Positions 63,120 to 64,000 of a stretch of 64,000 nt of DNA are shown piece after piece. This stretch comes from Zonotrichia leucophrys gambelii. Lineage: Eukaryota; Chordata; Aves; Passeriformes; Passerellidae. The position numbers were made by a program, and so were the translations under genes. How positions within the stretch are numbered: position 1 is the first letter of the stretch; each line of letters opens with the position of its first letter. The DNA lies in the NCBI RefSeq assembly GCF_028769735.1, contig NC_088171.1, positions 63,354,216 through 63,418,215 on the forward strand, written 5' to 3'. The notes under the pieces were generated by a model that made no database searches, was not told where the DNA came from, and was given only the letters and a program-made list of their open reading frames with translations.

Positions 63120-64000
63120 AAACAAAGGATTTAAACTTGTTAGAAAAAGGGAAAACTTTCATTATGCATGAGTCAGCTTCAGGTAAACTAAAATAAAACC
63201 AGTGGTGGCACTTAAAAAATATTAGGAGATTTTTTTAGAGTGAAGGAAGGGAGAAGCTGGCAAGTGCTAAAACATGATTCAGGATGGCACATATACAGAG
63301 CAGGGAGTCAGGAAATCTTTATCCTCTGCTGAATAACAATAACTTGGTGAAACTTTAAAAGGGAGAACAAAGAATAACCAAACAAGAAGAATCTCATAGT
63401 ATAGCAAAAGAAAAAGAAAATATGCATTTTTTAATGAAAGCTAGAGGTCTAACAAACAAGATTACTTTAAACAGAAACTTGATGAGAAGAATGCAATTGA
63501 TCAGATGCTTTAGAATTGGGGTACAAAGCATAAATATAGAGACAGAGGAGGCAGAAGCAGTAGAGAAGTGTTAACATATATTAGAGAAACCTTTGTGCCA
63601 AATCAAAGTAACATGCTAATTTTGTTTACAAGCAGCTCAAAACCTAAATAGCCTGACATTTTTGGCCCAAGTCAGAAATATGCCATATCATATTAGCATT
63701 AAATCAAATGTCTGTATCTATTACATGCTGAGGGAGATCGGAGTTGCTGACAAAGCAAGAAATGCAACAATAGCAGCAGGTATCAATTTCCTACTTGTAT
63801 ATTGGATAAATGTCACACAGGGGATTGATGCTGCATAAAATGAAAATATTGTTTCTGCATTAAAGGGCATACAAAATAAGGAACTTTTATATTAGCCCAG
63901 AGCAACATGCAGAACCTGGTTCAAAATGCCCCTGCTCAACATACTTAGGGAACAAAACCAAAAAAAAAAAACCAACAGCCCAGACTGCAATAGAATTATG
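63120..64000. other. Non-coding stretch at window end
   Basis: AT-rich with no ORF of note and no recognisable repeat. Confidence 0.55.

Noticed and set aside
1..64000. CRISPR arrays, operons, tRNA or rRNA genes, or a prokaryotic defence-type system
   Set aside because: The window is vertebrate nuclear DNA. I found no spaced direct-repeat array and no tRNA B-box with a matching A-box, and the only confident protein is RNF182.

Overview
This window looks like nuclear DNA from a bird, most likely a passerine. It is AT-rich and sparse in genes, its only clear coding sequence is a vertebrate one, and it carries CR1-type LINE 3' ends, a passerine-like class II (ERVK-type) LTR family and an ERVL-like LTR. 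There are no operons, CRISPR arrays, or recognisable tRNA or rRNA genes. The taxonomic call rests on the repeat types and the RNF182 protein; no database search was run.

The one confident gene is RNF182, a membrane-anchored RING E3 ubiquitin ligase. Its whole 245-codon coding sequence sits in one exon on the minus strand (19204-19941). A plausible splice acceptor lies about 20 bases upstream of the ATG, and a probable 3' UTR runs towards 17.0 kb. A dense CpG island at about 45.95-46.90 kb lies 26 kb upstream in the minus-strand sense and holds several good minus-strand splice donors. It is the best candidate for the RNF182 promoter and untranslated first exon(s), which would make 20-46 kb mostly RNF182 intron. 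That link is an inference. In mammals RNF182 lies between MCUR1 and CD83; neither neighbour is recognisable here.

Layout: 1-17 kb is non-coding DNA downstream of RNF182, with one LTR (8905-9339) carrying a large pentanucleotide array and two CR1 fragments. 17-20 kb is the RNF182 terminal exon. 20-46 kb is putative intron with one solo LTR flanked by a perfect 6-bp target duplication (21388-21771), several CR1 fragments, a cluster of SOX-like motifs near 37.1 kb and a consensus CRE at 37.84 kb. 46-47 kb is the CpG island, with a nine-copy 20-bp GC minisatellite. 47-64 kb is upstream non-coding DNA with an old CR1 copy (51 kb), an ERVL-like LTR (52.4-52.8 kb), a near-perfect 18-bp hairpin (54.6 kb), a second pentanucleotide array (57.4 kb) and a GC-richer block with longish ORFs of unknown meaning (60.4-63.1 kb).

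I found no evidence of a new multi-gene system. The most notable items are the G-rich minisatellite inside the presumed promoter island, the pentanucleotide array that grew inside an LTR, the G-rich pentanucleotide array at 57.4 kb, and the 54.6 kb hairpin.
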